A stretch of 64,000 nt of DNA from assembly GCF_003971255.1 (NCBI RefSeq), contig NZ_CP034660.1, positions 1,364,001 through 1,428,000 of the forward strand. The letters are read 5' to 3'. Positions 52,517 through 64,000 of this stretch are shown here, piece by piece. This DNA is from Colwellia sp. Arc7-635. GTDB lineage: Bacteria > Pseudomonadota > Gammaproteobacteria > Enterobacterales > Alteromonadaceae. The position numbers were made by a program, and so were the translations under genes. The notes beneath the pieces are model-generated. The model saw only the letters and a program-made list of their open reading frames with translations, made no database searches and was not told the origin of the DNA. Position 1 is the stretch's first letter, and each line of letters begins with the position of its first letter.

Positions 52517-52554
52517 AAGAGGGCTGTAGATTCACTGTAATCTACAGCCCTCTT
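52517..52554 (+). terminator. Strong 16-bp hairpin between motY and the M1 peptidase
   Basis: AAGAGGGCTGTAGATT (52517-52532) and its exact reverse complement (52539-52554) with a 6-base loop, followed by TAGTTTTGGG. It could terminate motY transcription or act in the leader of the peptidase gene, whose ATG is 18 bp away. Confidence 0.6.
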
Positions 52555-52572
52555 TAGTTTTGGGTACAATTT

Positions 52573-54432
52573 ATGAAATTTTCAATTCGTTTTGTTGCCA
52601 TGATGTGCTGCCTTGTACAGCTCTCTTGGATTCAATCAGCCTCAGCGCAAGTAACAGATGCGTTAACTTATGCAAACTATGATCAGGTAAAAATTAGTCA
52701 TCTTTATTTAGATTTGGACGTTGATTTTGATGAAAAATCACTAAAAGGTTTTGCTGAATTAACACTTAACTGGCTTAGTGATGATGTTGCTAATGTCACT
52801 TTAGATACACGTGATTTAGAAATTCATCGTATTATGGCAAAAAATGCTAATAATCAGTGGGTAAAATTAGATTACCAGCTGGCTAAACGTGATGACGTAA
52901 TGGGTTCAAAGCTAACCATTAAAACGACTTTTAAAACACCCACTATCAGAGTTTACTACAACTCATTACCACAAGCGTCAGGCTTACAGTGGTTATCTCC
53001 AGAGCAAACTGCCGGTAAAGACAAACCGTTTATGTTTAGCCAAAGCCAAGCGATTCATGCTCGTTCATGGATACCGATTCAAGACACACCAAGTGTTCGC
53101 ATGACTTATAATGCACGTATTACGACCTCTGATGATTTATTAGCGGTAATGAGCGCTGATAACGTGCCAGATACTGAGCGTGATGGCGATTATTCATTTT
53201 CAATGCCACAAGCTATTCCTGCTTATTTAATCGCAATTGGTGTTGGTGATTTACAGTTTAAAGCCATGAGTAAGCAAACGGGTATTTATGCTGAAGCCTA
53301 TATATTAGACCGTGCGGTTGCTGAGTTTGATGATACACAGTTGATGATTGACGAAACTGAAAAACTTTTTGGTGCTTATCGCTGGGGTCGTTACGACTTA
53401 TTAATATTACCACCAAGCTTTCCTTTTGGCGGCATGGAAAATCCTCGTCTTTCTTTTATTACACCAACGGTAGTTGCCGGTGATAAAAGTTTAGTTAACT
53501 TAATTGCCCATGAATTAGCACATTCTTGGTCAGGTAACTTAGTGACTAACGAAAGCTGGCAAGATCTATGGCTAAACGAAGGTTTTACCAGTTATGTTGA
53601 AAACCGCATTATGGAAGCGGTATTTGGCGCAGACAGAGCTTTGATGGAACGTGCGCTAGATGCACAAAACTTAAATTACGAAATTGCTGAGTTACCACCA
53701 GGTGACACACAATTGTACCTTTCGCTTAATGGCCGTGATCCAGATGATGCTTTCTCAGGTGTACCTTATACTAAAGGGCAGCTGTTTTTAGTCTATTTAG
53801 AAGAAAAATTTGGTCGTGATAAGTTTGATGCTTTCATTATGCAATACTTTGATGATCATGCTTTTCAAAGTTTAGGTACTAAGAACTTTGTTACTTACTT
53901 GAAAGCAAATTTAACGCATAAATATGCTGGTATCGTTAGCGATAAAGAACTGAATGAATGGATTTACGAGCAAGGCTTACCAAGTTATACACCTAAGCCT
54001 CGTTCAGATGCATTTGTTAAAATTGATCAGTACATTTCAAAATGGACCAGTGCTCAACTTGAGTTAGCGCAAATACCAACAAAAGATTGGACACTGCATG
54101 AGTGGTTGCATTTTATTAACAACCTACCTTTAAGTATTTCTAACGAGCGTATGATCAGTTTAGATAAAGCCTTCAACTTAACTAACAGCACGAATGCTGA
54201 AGTAGCGCATGCTTGGTATTTATTAGCATTACGCTCAGGTTATGATGCAGTTTACCCTGCAATGGCAACATACTTAGAGTCAATTGGTCGTCGTAAATTG
54301 ATTGTTCCTTTGTATAAAGCATTAGCAGAAACAGCTAAAGGTAAGGAATGGGCACAAGCGGTTTATAAAAAAGCACGTCCAGGTTATCACCCATTAGCGC
54401 AAGGTACTGTAGACGCTATCTTGTTAAACTAA
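52573..54432 (+). CDS. M1-family aminopeptidase, leukotriene-A4-hydrolase-like (cold-active ColAP type)
   Basis: The product has 619 residues. A signal peptide ([16 protein letters not shown], cleavage near residue 25) is followed by the bestatin-sensitive M1 fold: GGMEN exopeptidase motif at 286-290, HEXXH at 313-317 ([13 protein letters not shown]) and the third zinc ligand Glu336 ([13 protein letters not shown]). The C-terminal ARM-repeat domain fits the LTA4-hydrolase group rather than long PepN enzymes. It resembles the psychrophilic Colwellia aminopeptidase. It removes N-terminal residues from peptides, probably in the periplasm. Flanked by hairpins on both sides. Confidence 0.93.
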   Translation: MKFSIRFVAMMCCLVQLSWIQSASAQVTDALTYANYDQVKISHLYLDLDVDFDEKSLKGFAELTLNWLSDDVANVTLDTRDLEIHRIMAKNANNQWVKLDYQLAKRDDVMGSKLTIKTTFKTPTIRVYYNSLPQASGLQWLSPEQTAGKDKPFMFSQSQAIHARSWIPIQDTPSVRMTYNARITTSDDLLAVMSADNVPDTERDGDYSFSMPQAIPAYLIAIGVGDLQFKAMSKQTGIYAEAYILDRAVAEFDDTQLMIDETEKLFGAYRWGRYDLLILPPSFPFGGMENPRLSFITPTVVAGDKSLVNLIAHELAHSWSGNLVTNESWQDLWLNEGFTSYVENRIMEAVFGADRALMERALDAQNLNYEIAELPPGDTQLYLSLNGRDPDDAFSGVPYTKGQLFLVYLEEKFGRDKFDAFIMQYFDDHAFQSLGTKNFVTYLKANLTHKYAGIVSDKELNEWIYEQGLPSYTPKPRSDAFVKIDQYISKWTSAQLELAQIPTKDWTLHEWLHFINNLPLSISNERMISLDKAFNLTNSTNAEVAHAWYLLALRSGYDAVYPAMATYLESIGRRKLIVPLYKALAETAKGKEWAQAVYKKARPGYHPLAQGTVDAILLN

Positions 54433-54490
54433 ATTGTTATAAAACTAAGCTGTTAAATTGGCTTGTCCAATTAGTTCAGTGATTTAAATA

Positions 54491-54520
54491 AAAAAACATC
54501 GCCATGAGCGATGTTTTTTT
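54491..54520 (+). terminator. Rho-independent terminator of the M1 peptidase
   Basis: Perfect stem AAAAAACATCGC (54491-54502) / GCGATGTTTTTT (54508-54519), 5-base loop, T-run following. It may also terminate the minus-strand gene ending at 54599. Confidence 0.85.
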
Positions 54521-54598
54521 ATTTTTAAGTGCTGTAACTCTCTATGACAGCGATATTGAAAATATTATGGCTAATTCTTTATGGCTAACTTTCAATGG

Positions 54599-55051
54599 TT
54601 AGTTTGTCATAGCTTTCGCCCGTTTCTCGGTGCGTTTTGCAGCACGGCTATCGACAATAACGTCGACTTGACGTAGCTGACTTTGTTGTGAAATGACGAC
54701 ACGTATTTGTTGCAATGCTTGTTGATAGTGCAAAGTTAAACGACCACGTTTACGTGTTTGCTTGGTAGGTTGCCCATAGCTTTCATTATAAAAAGCGATG
54801 ATTTTATCTTCAGCTAGCGGTGTAAAGTAATTAATAACCGCAGGCATACTGTCATCAAATTTTGCAAATACACGCGCACCAGCAACAACGGGTATATTAA
54901 CTTTCTCCTGCTTACTCACTTTCACTGCTGCGTTTAACGCGTCCATATTATGCGCTCGTGCAGTGACCGCCATAAAAACTATACTGCAAGTTAGTATAAA
55001 TAACATCCGGATAAAAAGTGTTTTTCTAGCAGTAAAAGGCGCTAATTGCAT
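54599..55051 (-). CDS. Exported hypothetical protein
   Basis: The product has 150 residues from ATG 55051, which has AGGA eight bases upstream; a TTG eight codons earlier is not favoured. A signal peptide (LFIRMLFILTCSIVFMAVTARA, cleavage near residue 33) is followed by a small basic periplasmic domain: VNIPVVAGARVFAKFDDSMP, AEDKIIAFYNESYGQPTKQT and a strand LTLHYQQALQQIRVVISQQS. C-terminus is Arg/Lys-rich. No known family recognised. Located between the M1 peptidase and cysZ. Confidence 0.6.
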   Translation of the reverse strand: MQLAPFTARKTLFIRMLFILTCSIVFMAVTARAHNMDALNAAVKVSKQEKVNIPVVAGARVFAKFDDSMPAVINYFTPLAEDKIIAFYNESYGQPTKQTRKRGRLTLHYQQALQQIRVVISQQSQLRQVDVIVDSRAAKRTEKRAKAMTN

Positions 55052-55296
55052 CAGGGTATTCCTATCTTTTTTCAATAAATTCCAATGTGAAATAAGCTAT
55101 GAACCTCATGTTTTTTTGAGGATCATGCGATGCATGCAGTGTGCACTTTCGATATTTTTCTGTCAATTATTAGCTAAGAACACAGCGTTTATTTGATGGT
55201 CTGTTTTTGCACGTGCGTTTAAACAAGCATCGAAATATGTGCGATGCCTGTTCTGTTTGTTTAAAAGTTAATATGTTATTGCACATTATTTGATTT

Positions 55297-56052
55297 TTAT
55301 GAACGGTCAACAAATTCATCTCGATAATGATCAACCCACAATGCTGTTGCACCGCAGATAGCGACAGGCATAACCACTAAATTGACTAATGGGATCATCG
55401 AGAAAATAGCGGTAGTAATACCAAAACTATAACTTAAACCTTGGCGCTGTTTTAGGGCATGACGCATGCGGGCAAAGCTAATTTTATGGTTGTCGAATGG
55501 GTAATCTTTATATTGCACAGCCATCATCCAGGCTAAGAATAGAAACCACAGCACTTGCCCGATCACCGGTAATATCCAATAAAGTAAAAAGAAACCCAAT
55601 GCACGTGGTAAGTAATAACCTAGTTTGCTAAGTTCGCGAGACAGCGTTCTAGGGATATCTTTAATTACATCCAAAGCACCGCCATCGTTTAGCGGTTGAT
55701 TGGTCAGCAAGGCTTCAACTTTCTCTGATAACAAGCCATTAAAGGGAGCAGCCAGCCAATTTGCCACTGAGCTAAAAATAAATGAGAAAATCACCAGAAT
55801 GAATAAAACGGCTAACGGCCAAATAAAACTGCTTAACCAAGAAAATGAATCGCCAAGCCAATCCTCTAACGCCAACATATAGCTCTCTAGTTGCACAAAC
55901 ATATAATAAAAAGCGAAGCTAAACAGTATTAAGTTGACGGTTAATGGGATAAAAACAAAGCGGCGAATTCCAGGGGTACGGATCAGCTCAAAGCCTTTAA
56001 TAAAATATCCGGCTCCGCCGTTTGCTAAAGGGGGTGTATTATTATTGTTCAT
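55297..56052 (-). CDS. cysZ: Sulfate transporter CysZ
   Basis: The product has 251 residues with several membrane helices of the EI24/CysZ family. Recognised segments: GAGYFIKGFELIRTPGIRRF (N-terminus), APFNGLLSEKVEALLTNQPL, RTLSRELSKLGYYLPRALGF and KISFARMRHALKQRQGLSYSF. CysZ mediates sulfate uptake for cysteine synthesis. It is divergent from smc across a 216-bp gap. A cysZ next to zipA/ligA is conserved in enterics; here smc lies between them. Confidence 0.93.
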   Translation of the reverse strand: MNNNNTPPLANGGAGYFIKGFELIRTPGIRRFVFIPLTVNLILFSFAFYYMFVQLESYMLALEDWLGDSFSWLSSFIWPLAVLFILVIFSFIFSSVANWLAAPFNGLLSEKVEALLTNQPLNDGGALDVIKDIPRTLSRELSKLGYYLPRALGFFLLYWILPVIGQVLWFLFLAWMMAVQYKDYPFDNHKISFARMRHALKQRQGLSYSFGITTAIFSMIPLVNLVVMPVAICGATALWVDHYRDEFVDRS

Positions 56053-56268
56053 TGCTGTTTTATTAACCTAACTAATTGATATTCATGGCTCGATTATAGG
56101 ATCCTTAGCAAGATATGAACAGTATTGTGATGTTACAAAGTACATCAATCTCTGGTACAGTGGCGGCAATTACACAGGTTTTTATTTATTTCTTTTCAAT
56201 TGCTTAAATTTTACCAATTTCTCGTTAAAATTTAGTAACTGATAGCAACGACTAGGTTATTCGATTTA

Positions 56269-59200
56269 ATGCGACTCAAGCATATAAAATTGGCAGGCTT
56301 TAAATCATTTGTTGATCCAACCATAGTGCCATTTGAACAACAAATGACGGCTATTGTTGGGCCAAATGGATGTGGAAAGTCTAATATTATTGACGCGGTT
56401 CGTTGGGTGTTAGGCGAAAGCTCGGCAAAAAACCTCCGTGGTGATGCCATGACCGATGTTATTTTTAATGGCGCGGCAAGCAGAAAGCCGATCGGCCAAG
56501 CCAGTGTTGAATTAGTATTTGATAATACCCAAGGCCGTATTCAAGGCAATATGGCTGATCGAAGCCAAGTGTCAGTGCGTCGTGTGGTTAATCGTGAAGG
56601 CGTTAATAACTACTTTTTAAATGGTACAAAGTGTCGACGTAGAGATATTACCGATATTTTCCTTGGTACCGGCTTAGGTCCTCGTAGTTACGCTATCATC
56701 GAACAAGGCACCATTTCCCGGTTAATCGAATCTAAACCTCAAGAATTACGTGTTTTTATCGAAGAAGCCGCAGGCATTTCAAAATATAAAGAACGTCGAA
56801 AAGAAACCGAAACAAGAATACGCCATACCCGAGAAAATTTAGCGCGCTTAAGTGATATTCGTCTTGAGCTTGATATACAAATTGATAAGCTGCATCAACA
56901 AGCCGAAGCGGCTAAACGCTTTCGTACTTTAAAACAGCAAGAACGCCAGTATAAAGCTGAATTAGCCGTACTGCGTTGGCAAAAATTCGATCTGCAACGT
57001 CAGCAACATCATACCCGTATTTTAGCGCTCGAAAACAAGATCGAGAGTCAAAATACGCAATTAAGTGACACTGAATTAACGATTATTGAATTAAAAGCAA
57101 CGGTACATCGTTGTAATGATGATAGTCAGACGTTACATCAACAAAAGCTTAATGTAACGCAAGATATTACCCGTGCTGAACAACAGGTAAAATATTTAAA
57201 AGAGCAATCGAATAAGAGCCAAACTGATAATGAACTGACTCAGCAGCAATTGCTTAATGCACAGCAATTAATTCTCACTGAGCAAGAACAACTGCAATTG
57301 TGTAACACACAACTGCATCAGCAGCAGCCACAACTACAAACAATAGAAGCCTCATTAAAAGCTAGCCAAAGCGAGTTAAGTCAACAACAACTCGCACAAA
57401 AAAAACTACAACACCAGTGGCAGCAGCAACAGCAACAACAAGATGCATTGCAGCAACAAAAGCAGAATGTGCATGGCAATATTACCCAGCAACAAACCAT
57501 TATAGAACAGGTTTCGCAGCAAATAATTAAAGTACGCGAGCAATTGAAATTATTGCCGCAGCAAGCTCCTTTAGTGATAGATAAGCTTCAGCAAGAAAAA
57601 AGTCATGAGGCTTCAAAGCTTGAGACACTGCAACAGCAAATCACTATTGTTGAAACTAAAGAACGTGATTTGCAAAGTACAGCTCAACAATTACAGCAAC
57701 AGTTGTCGTTAATCGCAGGGCAATACAGTGTTAAAAATCATGTGATTGACGAGCTACAAAGCAAACTTAGTGATAAATCCCCTTGGAGTGAGAAACAAGC
57801 GGCTTGGTTTAAGCAACAACATATCGCTGAGGTTGTTTCGTTGCAAAGTGAGCTGAGTGTCGATAAAGGTTGGGAGCAGGCCGTTGAAGTGGTTTTATCG
57901 CATTGGCTCGCGGGGCATGTTATTGCAAAACTGCCAGATGCTGATGTTGATGGCAATTTAAGTGCGGATAACTTATGTTTTGTCTATCAAGCTTTTGCTG
58001 GTTGTGGCGATAATAATTCTGATGCCAATGCCAATAGTGTCGCTAAAAGTAATAGCTTAGCCAGTAAAGTTAGTGGCGTTTCTGCTTTAATTCCTTATTT
58101 TAATCGAATTATACTCGCAGATAACTACCAAGTTGCTCAAACGTTGTTAACGGTGTTAGAGCCCGGCGAAAGTATTATTTGTCCAGATGGCACTTGGCTT
58201 AATCAATACATGTTGACCAAAGGTAAATTGGAGCAAGGCTACGATTATATTAGTTTACAACGTCAGCTTGAAACCGAGCAAGAAGCCTTACAGCACTTAT
58301 TACTCGAGCAGCAAAAAATAGAGCAACAGCAAAACGATAATAGCCAACAACTTACTTTGCTAGCGGATGAAAAGTCGACACTAAATAAAAATATCGTGTT
58401 GCAGCAAGTTCAACTAAACGAGTTTGAGAAAACTATCTCATTACGTGAACAAGAAAACTTGCACTACCAAACTGAGCAGAACAAACTTACTGCGCAAGCT
58501 GAAGAGTTACTTAACACTGATAGCAACGCTCGACAAAAGTTGGCTGACTTTCAGCAGCAATTAACAGCATTAACTGATAATAAAGTACCGGTAGTAAGCG
58601 ACTTTGCTCAACAGCAAACACTATTACAGCAAGCAATAGAAGAAATCCAGACCACGAGTCAAGACTTGCATCAGCAACGTCATCAACTGAGTTTGGTCGT
58701 TGAACAGCTAAAAAGTCAACGTATGCAACACGAACAGAGCATTCGTTCAAATCAAGAAAATATCAACTTATTGACACAAAGACTGACCAGTAATAGCGAA
58801 GTTTTTAACGAAAACAGTCAGCCGTTGCAAGAGTTTGAACAGCAATTACCGCTATGGCTAGATAACCTTGCCGCGATGAATGAAAAGCTGCAGTTTAATC
58901 AGAAAACCTTAAATGACAGCCAAACACGCATGGCTGAATTAGAATTAGGGCAAAAAACCAGTCAAAATAAAGTCGCGGTGCTTAATGAACAACTTTCTCG
59001 TTTACAATTAGACAGCGAAGGGTTTAAATTAAGGGCTGAAAGTGCTTTAGAAGTACTCGCTGAGTTACAAAAAAATATTGATGATGTTGTTGGCTCAATG
59101 CCGGAACATGCCAAAGAGTCGCTTTGGCAAGCGCACTTAATAAAATTAGCAAAAGACATACAGTTGCTCGGAGCAATAAACCTTGCAGCTATTGAGGAAT

Positions 59201-59781
59201 ATGAATCACAGTTTGAACGCAAAAGTTATCTTGACCAACAAGATCAAGACCTTAATAATGCGATAACGACATTAGAAGCTGCAATTTCAAAAATAGACAA
59301 AGAAAGCCGACATAAGTTTAAATTGACCTTTGATCAGGTCAACAAAGACTTACAGCTATTGTTTCCTAAAGTGTTTGGTGGTGGACAAGCGTATTTAACG
59401 CTCACCGGTGAAGACTTATTAGAAACGGGTGTTACCATTATGGCTAGACCGCCAGGTAAGAAAAATAGCACGATTCATCTATTATCGGGTGGAGAAAAAG
59501 CGCTGACCGCATTATCATTGGTGTTCGCAATTTTTCGATTAAACCCAGCACCATTTTGCTTACTTGATGAAGTGGATGCGCCTTTAGATGATGCAAATGT
59601 CAGTCGTTTTTGTAATCTAGTGCAAGAAATGTCGAAAACAGTGCAATTTATATATATAAGTCATAATAAAATAGCGATGGAGATGGCGTCACATTTAACC
59701 GGAGTTACTATGTTTGAACCAGGTGTTTCACGTATGGTAGCGGTTGATATTGACGAAGCAATCGCCATGGCAGAAGAGTAG
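56269..59781 (+). CDS. smc: Chromosome segregation ATPase SMC
   Basis: The product has 1170 residues. N-terminal Walker A at 31-39 (GPNGCGKSNI), Q-loop region and GPRSYAIIEQGTISRLIESK; two long coiled coils (~170-505 and ~665-1000) around a hinge (~510-660, SELSVDKGWEQAVEVVLSHW); C-terminal signature LLSGGEKALTALSLVFAIF and Walker B PAPFCLLDEVDAPLDDANVS. It compacts and segregates DNA as a homodimer with ScpA/ScpB. SMC replaces MukB in many Alteromonadales. The first coiled coil is unusually Gln-rich (runs such as QWQQQQQQQDALQQQKQ), probably from CAG/CAA expansion. Operon: smc, zipA (8 bp later), ligA. Confidence 0.95.
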   Translation: MRLKHIKLAGFKSFVDPTIVPFEQQMTAIVGPNGCGKSNIIDAVRWVLGESSAKNLRGDAMTDVIFNGAASRKPIGQASVELVFDNTQGRIQGNMADRSQVSVRRVVNREGVNNYFLNGTKCRRRDITDIFLGTGLGPRSYAIIEQGTISRLIESKPQELRVFIEEAAGISKYKERRKETETRIRHTRENLARLSDIRLELDIQIDKLHQQAEAAKRFRTLKQQERQYKAELAVLRWQKFDLQRQQHHTRILALENKIESQNTQLSDTELTIIELKATVHRCNDDSQTLHQQKLNVTQDITRAEQQVKYLKEQSNKSQTDNELTQQQLLNAQQLILTEQEQLQLCNTQLHQQQPQLQTIEASLKASQSELSQQQLAQKKLQHQWQQQQQQQDALQQQKQNVHGNITQQQTIIEQVSQQIIKVREQLKLLPQQAPLVIDKLQQEKSHEASKLETLQQQITIVETKERDLQSTAQQLQQQLSLIAGQYSVKNHVIDELQSKLSDKSPWSEKQAAWFKQQHIAEVVSLQSELSVDKGWEQAVEVVLSHWLAGHVIAKLPDADVDGNLSADNLCFVYQAFAGCGDNNSDANANSVAKSNSLASKVSGVSALIPYFNRIILADNYQVAQTLLTVLEPGESIICPDGTWLNQYMLTKGKLEQGYDYISLQRQLETEQEALQHLLLEQQKIEQQQNDNSQQLTLLADEKSTLNKNIVLQQVQLNEFEKTISLREQENLHYQTEQNKLTAQAEELLNTDSNARQKLADFQQQLTALTDNKVPVVSDFAQQQTLLQQAIEEIQTTSQDLHQQRHQLSLVVEQLKSQRMQHEQSIRSNQENINLLTQRLTSNSEVFNENSQPLQEFEQQLPLWLDNLAAMNEKLQFNQKTLNDSQTRMAELELGQKTSQNKVAVLNEQLSRLQLDSEGFKLRAESALEVLAELQKNIDDVVGSMPEHAKESLWQAHLIKLAKDIQLLGAINLAAIEEYESQFERKSYLDQQDQDLNNAITTLEAAISKIDKESRHKFKLTFDQVNKDLQLLFPKVFGGGQAYLTLTGEDLLETGVTIMARPPGKKNSTIHLLSGGEKALTALSLVFAIFRLNPAPFCLLDEVDAPLDDANVSRFCNLVQEMSKTVQFIYISHNKIAMEMASHLTGVTMFEPGVSRMVAVDIDEAIAMAEE

Positions 59782-59789
59782 GCTAGGTA

Positions 59790-60904
59790 ATGGAAGATAA
59801 TTTCAGAAACACATTAATTATTATCAGTGCTATCGTGATAGTAGCAATTTTTGTTCATGGTTATTGGACCATTAAAAAGCAAAAAAATCCTTATAAGTTA
59901 AAAACAAAGGATGAGCCGATGGAACCGTCAACTCGGGGTTCGACGGATCAGGCTTTGATCAAGATGGTGTCAGTAAGCCGAAAGTTGTTGGTGCTAATCA
60001 TTCCCAACGAGATGAGCCTTCTGTGCAATCGCATCTTGTTGAAGATAGTACTGAGTTTCATAGTAACGAGCCTATGCCAAACGATGTGCCTCATGCGAGT
60101 TTTGAAGAAAAACCACAAGATGCAGGGCTGAATTTTGGTGCGCTACTTAATGACACGGAAGAAGTACCGGAGCACATAAAGCAGCAATCTTTATCAGATG
60201 TGGCCGATTATGCTGAAGACTTCTTTCCTGAAGCAGACGTTAATGATGAAGTTAAACAAGCGCCCGTATATTCAGAGCCTGTTTATCAACAACCTGTAAC
60301 GCAAGCAAAGCCAGTTGTGATAGCAAATAAGCCTCTAGCGCGCAAAAGAAATATCACTAGCTCAACAGTAAAGCGCGAGCAAATGGAAATTAATTTTAGC
60401 GGCGAAGCCGTTAAAGATATGCCAAGCATGTCGGCAACCAGCGCAGGTGAAAAACCGCCAATGGCTGAAGTTGAACCACAAGTTATTGTATTATCAGTTG
60501 TTATGCCCGAAGGGCAAGCAATGTCTGGAGCGGCGTTATTACCGTCATTATTGACGTTAGGGATGAAGTACGGAGAAATGAATATATTTCATCGTCATCA
60601 AGATAACGCAGGTAATGGCAAAGTCACTTTTAGTCTAGCTAATATGATGAATCCAGGCACATTTAACCTTGATGACATTGAGAACTTTAGCACTCAAGGT
60701 ATTACCCTTTTTATGACGTTGCCTAATCCTGGCGATGCTTTTGCAGTTTTTGAACAAATGTTAAATGCGGCTAAGCAACTAGCTGTTGAGTTTAAAGGAC
60801 AACTGTTAGATGACAAACGTAGTGTGATGACAAAGCAAACCGAACAACACTATATTGGCATTATTCGAGAATTTGAACGCAAGAGCCGCATCGGTTCACT
60901 GTAA
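59790..60904 (+). pseudogene. zipA: Cell division protein ZipA, frameshifted as read
   Basis: ZipA anchors FtsZ to the membrane. The opening (MEDNFRNTLIIISAIVIVAI, one membrane helix, then WTIKKQKNPYKLKTKDEPME) and the C-terminal FtsZ-binding domain (VIVLSVVMPEGQAMSGAALL; KVTFSLANMMNPGTFNLDDI; IIREFERKSRIGSL) are both clear but lie in different frames. The N-terminal frame goes wrong after STRG. Inserting one T at 59939-59940 (TT to TTT) restores RGFDGSGFDQDGVSKPKVV and a continuous 371-residue protein. The intervening Pro/Gln-rich linker (PVYSEPVYQQPVTQAKPVV) is typical. zipA is normally essential, so a base-call error is the simplest explanation. Second gene of the smc-zipA-ligA operon. Confidence 0.9.
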
Positions 60905-60989
60905 CTTTCATTAAATATACTTCATCGTCAATAAAGCGTGATTAATAACATTACCTTTATTGACGATAGTACCTTCACTTTCAAAGTAA

Positions 60990-63077
<2,088 letters not shown>

Positions 63078-63113
63078 ATGATTAATACGCTGATAATCGA
63101 ATGACGTTGTCTG

Positions 63114-63161
63114 TTACTCGATTACTCGATTACTCGGTTAATAGGTTAATAGATTAATAGG
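63114..63161 (+). repeat. Two short 8-bp tandem arrays after ligA
   Basis: TTACTCGA x2 then TTACTCGG (63114-63137), immediately followed by TTAATAGG, TTAATAGA, TTAATAGG (63138-63161). Six 8-bp units in two related sets, in the gap between ligA and the DUF3392 gene. Probably slippage-prone sequence. Confidence 0.7.
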
Positions 63162-63222
63162 TTTTGTAGTTTTAAGCTCAAAATCTAAAATGATTTTTAC
63201 GTAACATAATTGATGAGGGTGT

Positions 63223-63546
63223 ATGACTGAGTTACTTGTTGATATTGGCCAGTGGTTTCGTGGTTATCAATATCAAACTGCAATGGCTATTGTTGCTACA
63301 TTATTAGTGGTGTTCGGTAATGATATTAACAGTGCTGTTCGTAAGTTAGTGGCGAAACAGCATTTTATCGTGCGAGTTATAACGTTTATTATGGTTTGTG
63401 CTTTTGGTTATGGCTTATTAACTATTTGGCTGACTGCATTATTGGCGCAACAGCTAGCGCAAGTGCCAAACAGTTATATTTTACCTTTGGTGGTGGGCAT
63501 TTTTAGTGTCTTAGGTGCTTATGCACAGCGCCGCCGTCATATCTGA
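63223..63546 (+). CDS. DUF3392-family small membrane protein
   Basis: The product has 107 residues with three hydrophobic helices (TAMAIVATLLVVFGNDINS; FIVRVITFIMVCAFGYGLLT; SYILPLVVGIFSVLGAYAQR). The opening ELLVDIGQWFRGYQYQTAMA and the length match DUF3392, a family of uncharacterised inner-membrane proteins common in Vibrio, Shewanella and Colwellia. It starts at ATG 63223 after GATGAGGGTGT. Confidence 0.8.
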   Translation: MTELLVDIGQWFRGYQYQTAMAIVATLLVVFGNDINSAVRKLVAKQHFIVRVITFIMVCAFGYGLLTIWLTALLAQQLAQVPNSYILPLVVGIFSVLGAYAQRRRHI

Positions 63547-63590
63547 TTTTTGAACTATGAAAACTTTAGCATAAACATTAAGCGCTAAGG

Positions 63591-63962
63591 TCAAATAGCA
63601 CCTAAACGAATAAAGGCATAAATAAATAATATTACCGGCAATGGCAGCAGTATGGTAAATAGTATTGTCTCACACCACTCTATCGTTCGATAAAATTGAT
63701 ACCAAGCGGCATTTTCTTCTCGAGTGGAGGGCAATACTTGAAAGAAAAACATAAAAGCTGCAACCACTAAACTTTCTATCGCAATAAATAAAATAAGGAT
63801 CGCTATCCAAACTAATATCGTGGGGGTTTTAAGTTGAATTTGTGCCTGTAAGCCAATAAAAAGCACGAAGAAGAATGCGCTCCACGCTAATAGTTGCCAC
63901 TTAAAGCGCCCAAAGGTAATAGCAATATAATTAAAAAGTTCTGGGGTGATTGAAAATGTCAT
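63591..63962 (-). CDS. Small membrane protein of unknown function
   Basis: The product has 123 residues with three to four hydrophobic helices (WQLLAWSAFFFVLFIGLQAQ; TILVWIAILILFIAIESLVV then AAFMFFFQVLP; ILFTILLPLPVILFIYAFIR). The hydrophilic segment STREENAAWYQFYRTIEWCE lies between the last two. No family recognised. Convergent with the DUF3392 gene, near the right edge. Confidence 0.6.
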   Translation of the reverse strand: MTFSITPELFNYIAITFGRFKWQLLAWSAFFFVLFIGLQAQIQLKTPTILVWIAILILFIAIESLVVAAFMFFFQVLPSTREENAAWYQFYRTIEWCETILFTILLPLPVILFIYAFIRLGAI

Positions 63963-64000
63963 GTAACGAAAAGTAGCTCCGACTAATTGTTTAAGTCATT

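Noticed and set aside
60023-60904. Separate 293-codon gene after smc
   Set aside because: It is the rest of zipA in the restored frame, not an independent gene.

Overview
The window is AT-rich chromosomal DNA from a marine gammaproteobacterium, most likely a Colwelliaceae member (Colwellia/Thalassotalea type). Support for this comes from a Na+/H+ antiporter NhaB, the sodium-motor protein MotY next to rnt, an M1 aminopeptidase like the Colwellia cold-active enzyme, SMC (not MukB) upstream of zipA-ligA, a PEP-CTERM protein and a probable GlyGly-CTERM protease. No rRNA, tRNA, CRISPR array or prophage was seen. All identifications were made by reading motifs and family resemblance; no database search was run.

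Layout. 0-4 kb: end of a metal transporter, a LiaF-like protein, and a MarR-HlyD-DUF2955 efflux operon behind two SlyA-type palindromes. 4.2-9.7 kb: ohr/ohrR, a PEP-CTERM protein, a periplasmic solute-binding protein and an M2 peptidase. 9.9-10.9 kb: four diverged tandem copies of an apparent small-RNA gene on the minus strand. Each has an upstream 28-bp box, a -10 element exactly 20 bp away and an intrinsic terminator. 11-17 kb: psrA, nagZ, a DASS transporter, a frameshifted dsbB, nhaB. 17-25 kb: a 1663-residue subtilase divergent from a CadC-like regulator with a propeller sensor. 25-31.5 kb: an S1/P1 nuclease and an arsenic island (LMW-PTP/ArsR fusion, decayed acr3, arsP-like permease, small thioredoxin-like protein, GAPDH, arsJ) that also carries a 266-bp inverted-repeat element.

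31.6-38 kb: a metallo-beta-lactamase/DUF1566/EF-hand fusion, two tandem delta-class carbonic anhydrases and a His-rich beta-barrel protein. 38.6-42.9 kb: a giant hybrid two-component sensor with 14 propeller blades. 43-46 kb: a small island with a WYL regulator, an FtsZ paralogue broken by one in-frame TAG, and a truncated REP-type transposase. 46.4-55 kb: fadR, sodB, grxD, a peroxiredoxin, rnt, motY and the M1 peptidase. 55-64 kb: cysZ, smc, zipA (frameshifted as read), ligA and two small membrane proteins.

How genes work together. Oxidative defence (ohr, sodB, grxD, Prx), fatty-acid control (psrA, fadR), sodium physiology (nhaB, motY) and arsenic detoxification (As(V) reduction, As(III) and organoarsenical efflux, 1-arseno-3-phosphoglycerate synthesis and export) are recognisable modules. 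The least explained items are the four-copy sRNA array, the FtsZ paralogue with its WYL neighbour, and a 35-bp motif shared by two upstream regions. Two single-base deletions (dsbB, zipA) and one stop codon (ftsZ-like) raise the question of sequence accuracy versus real decay; zipA is normally essential.
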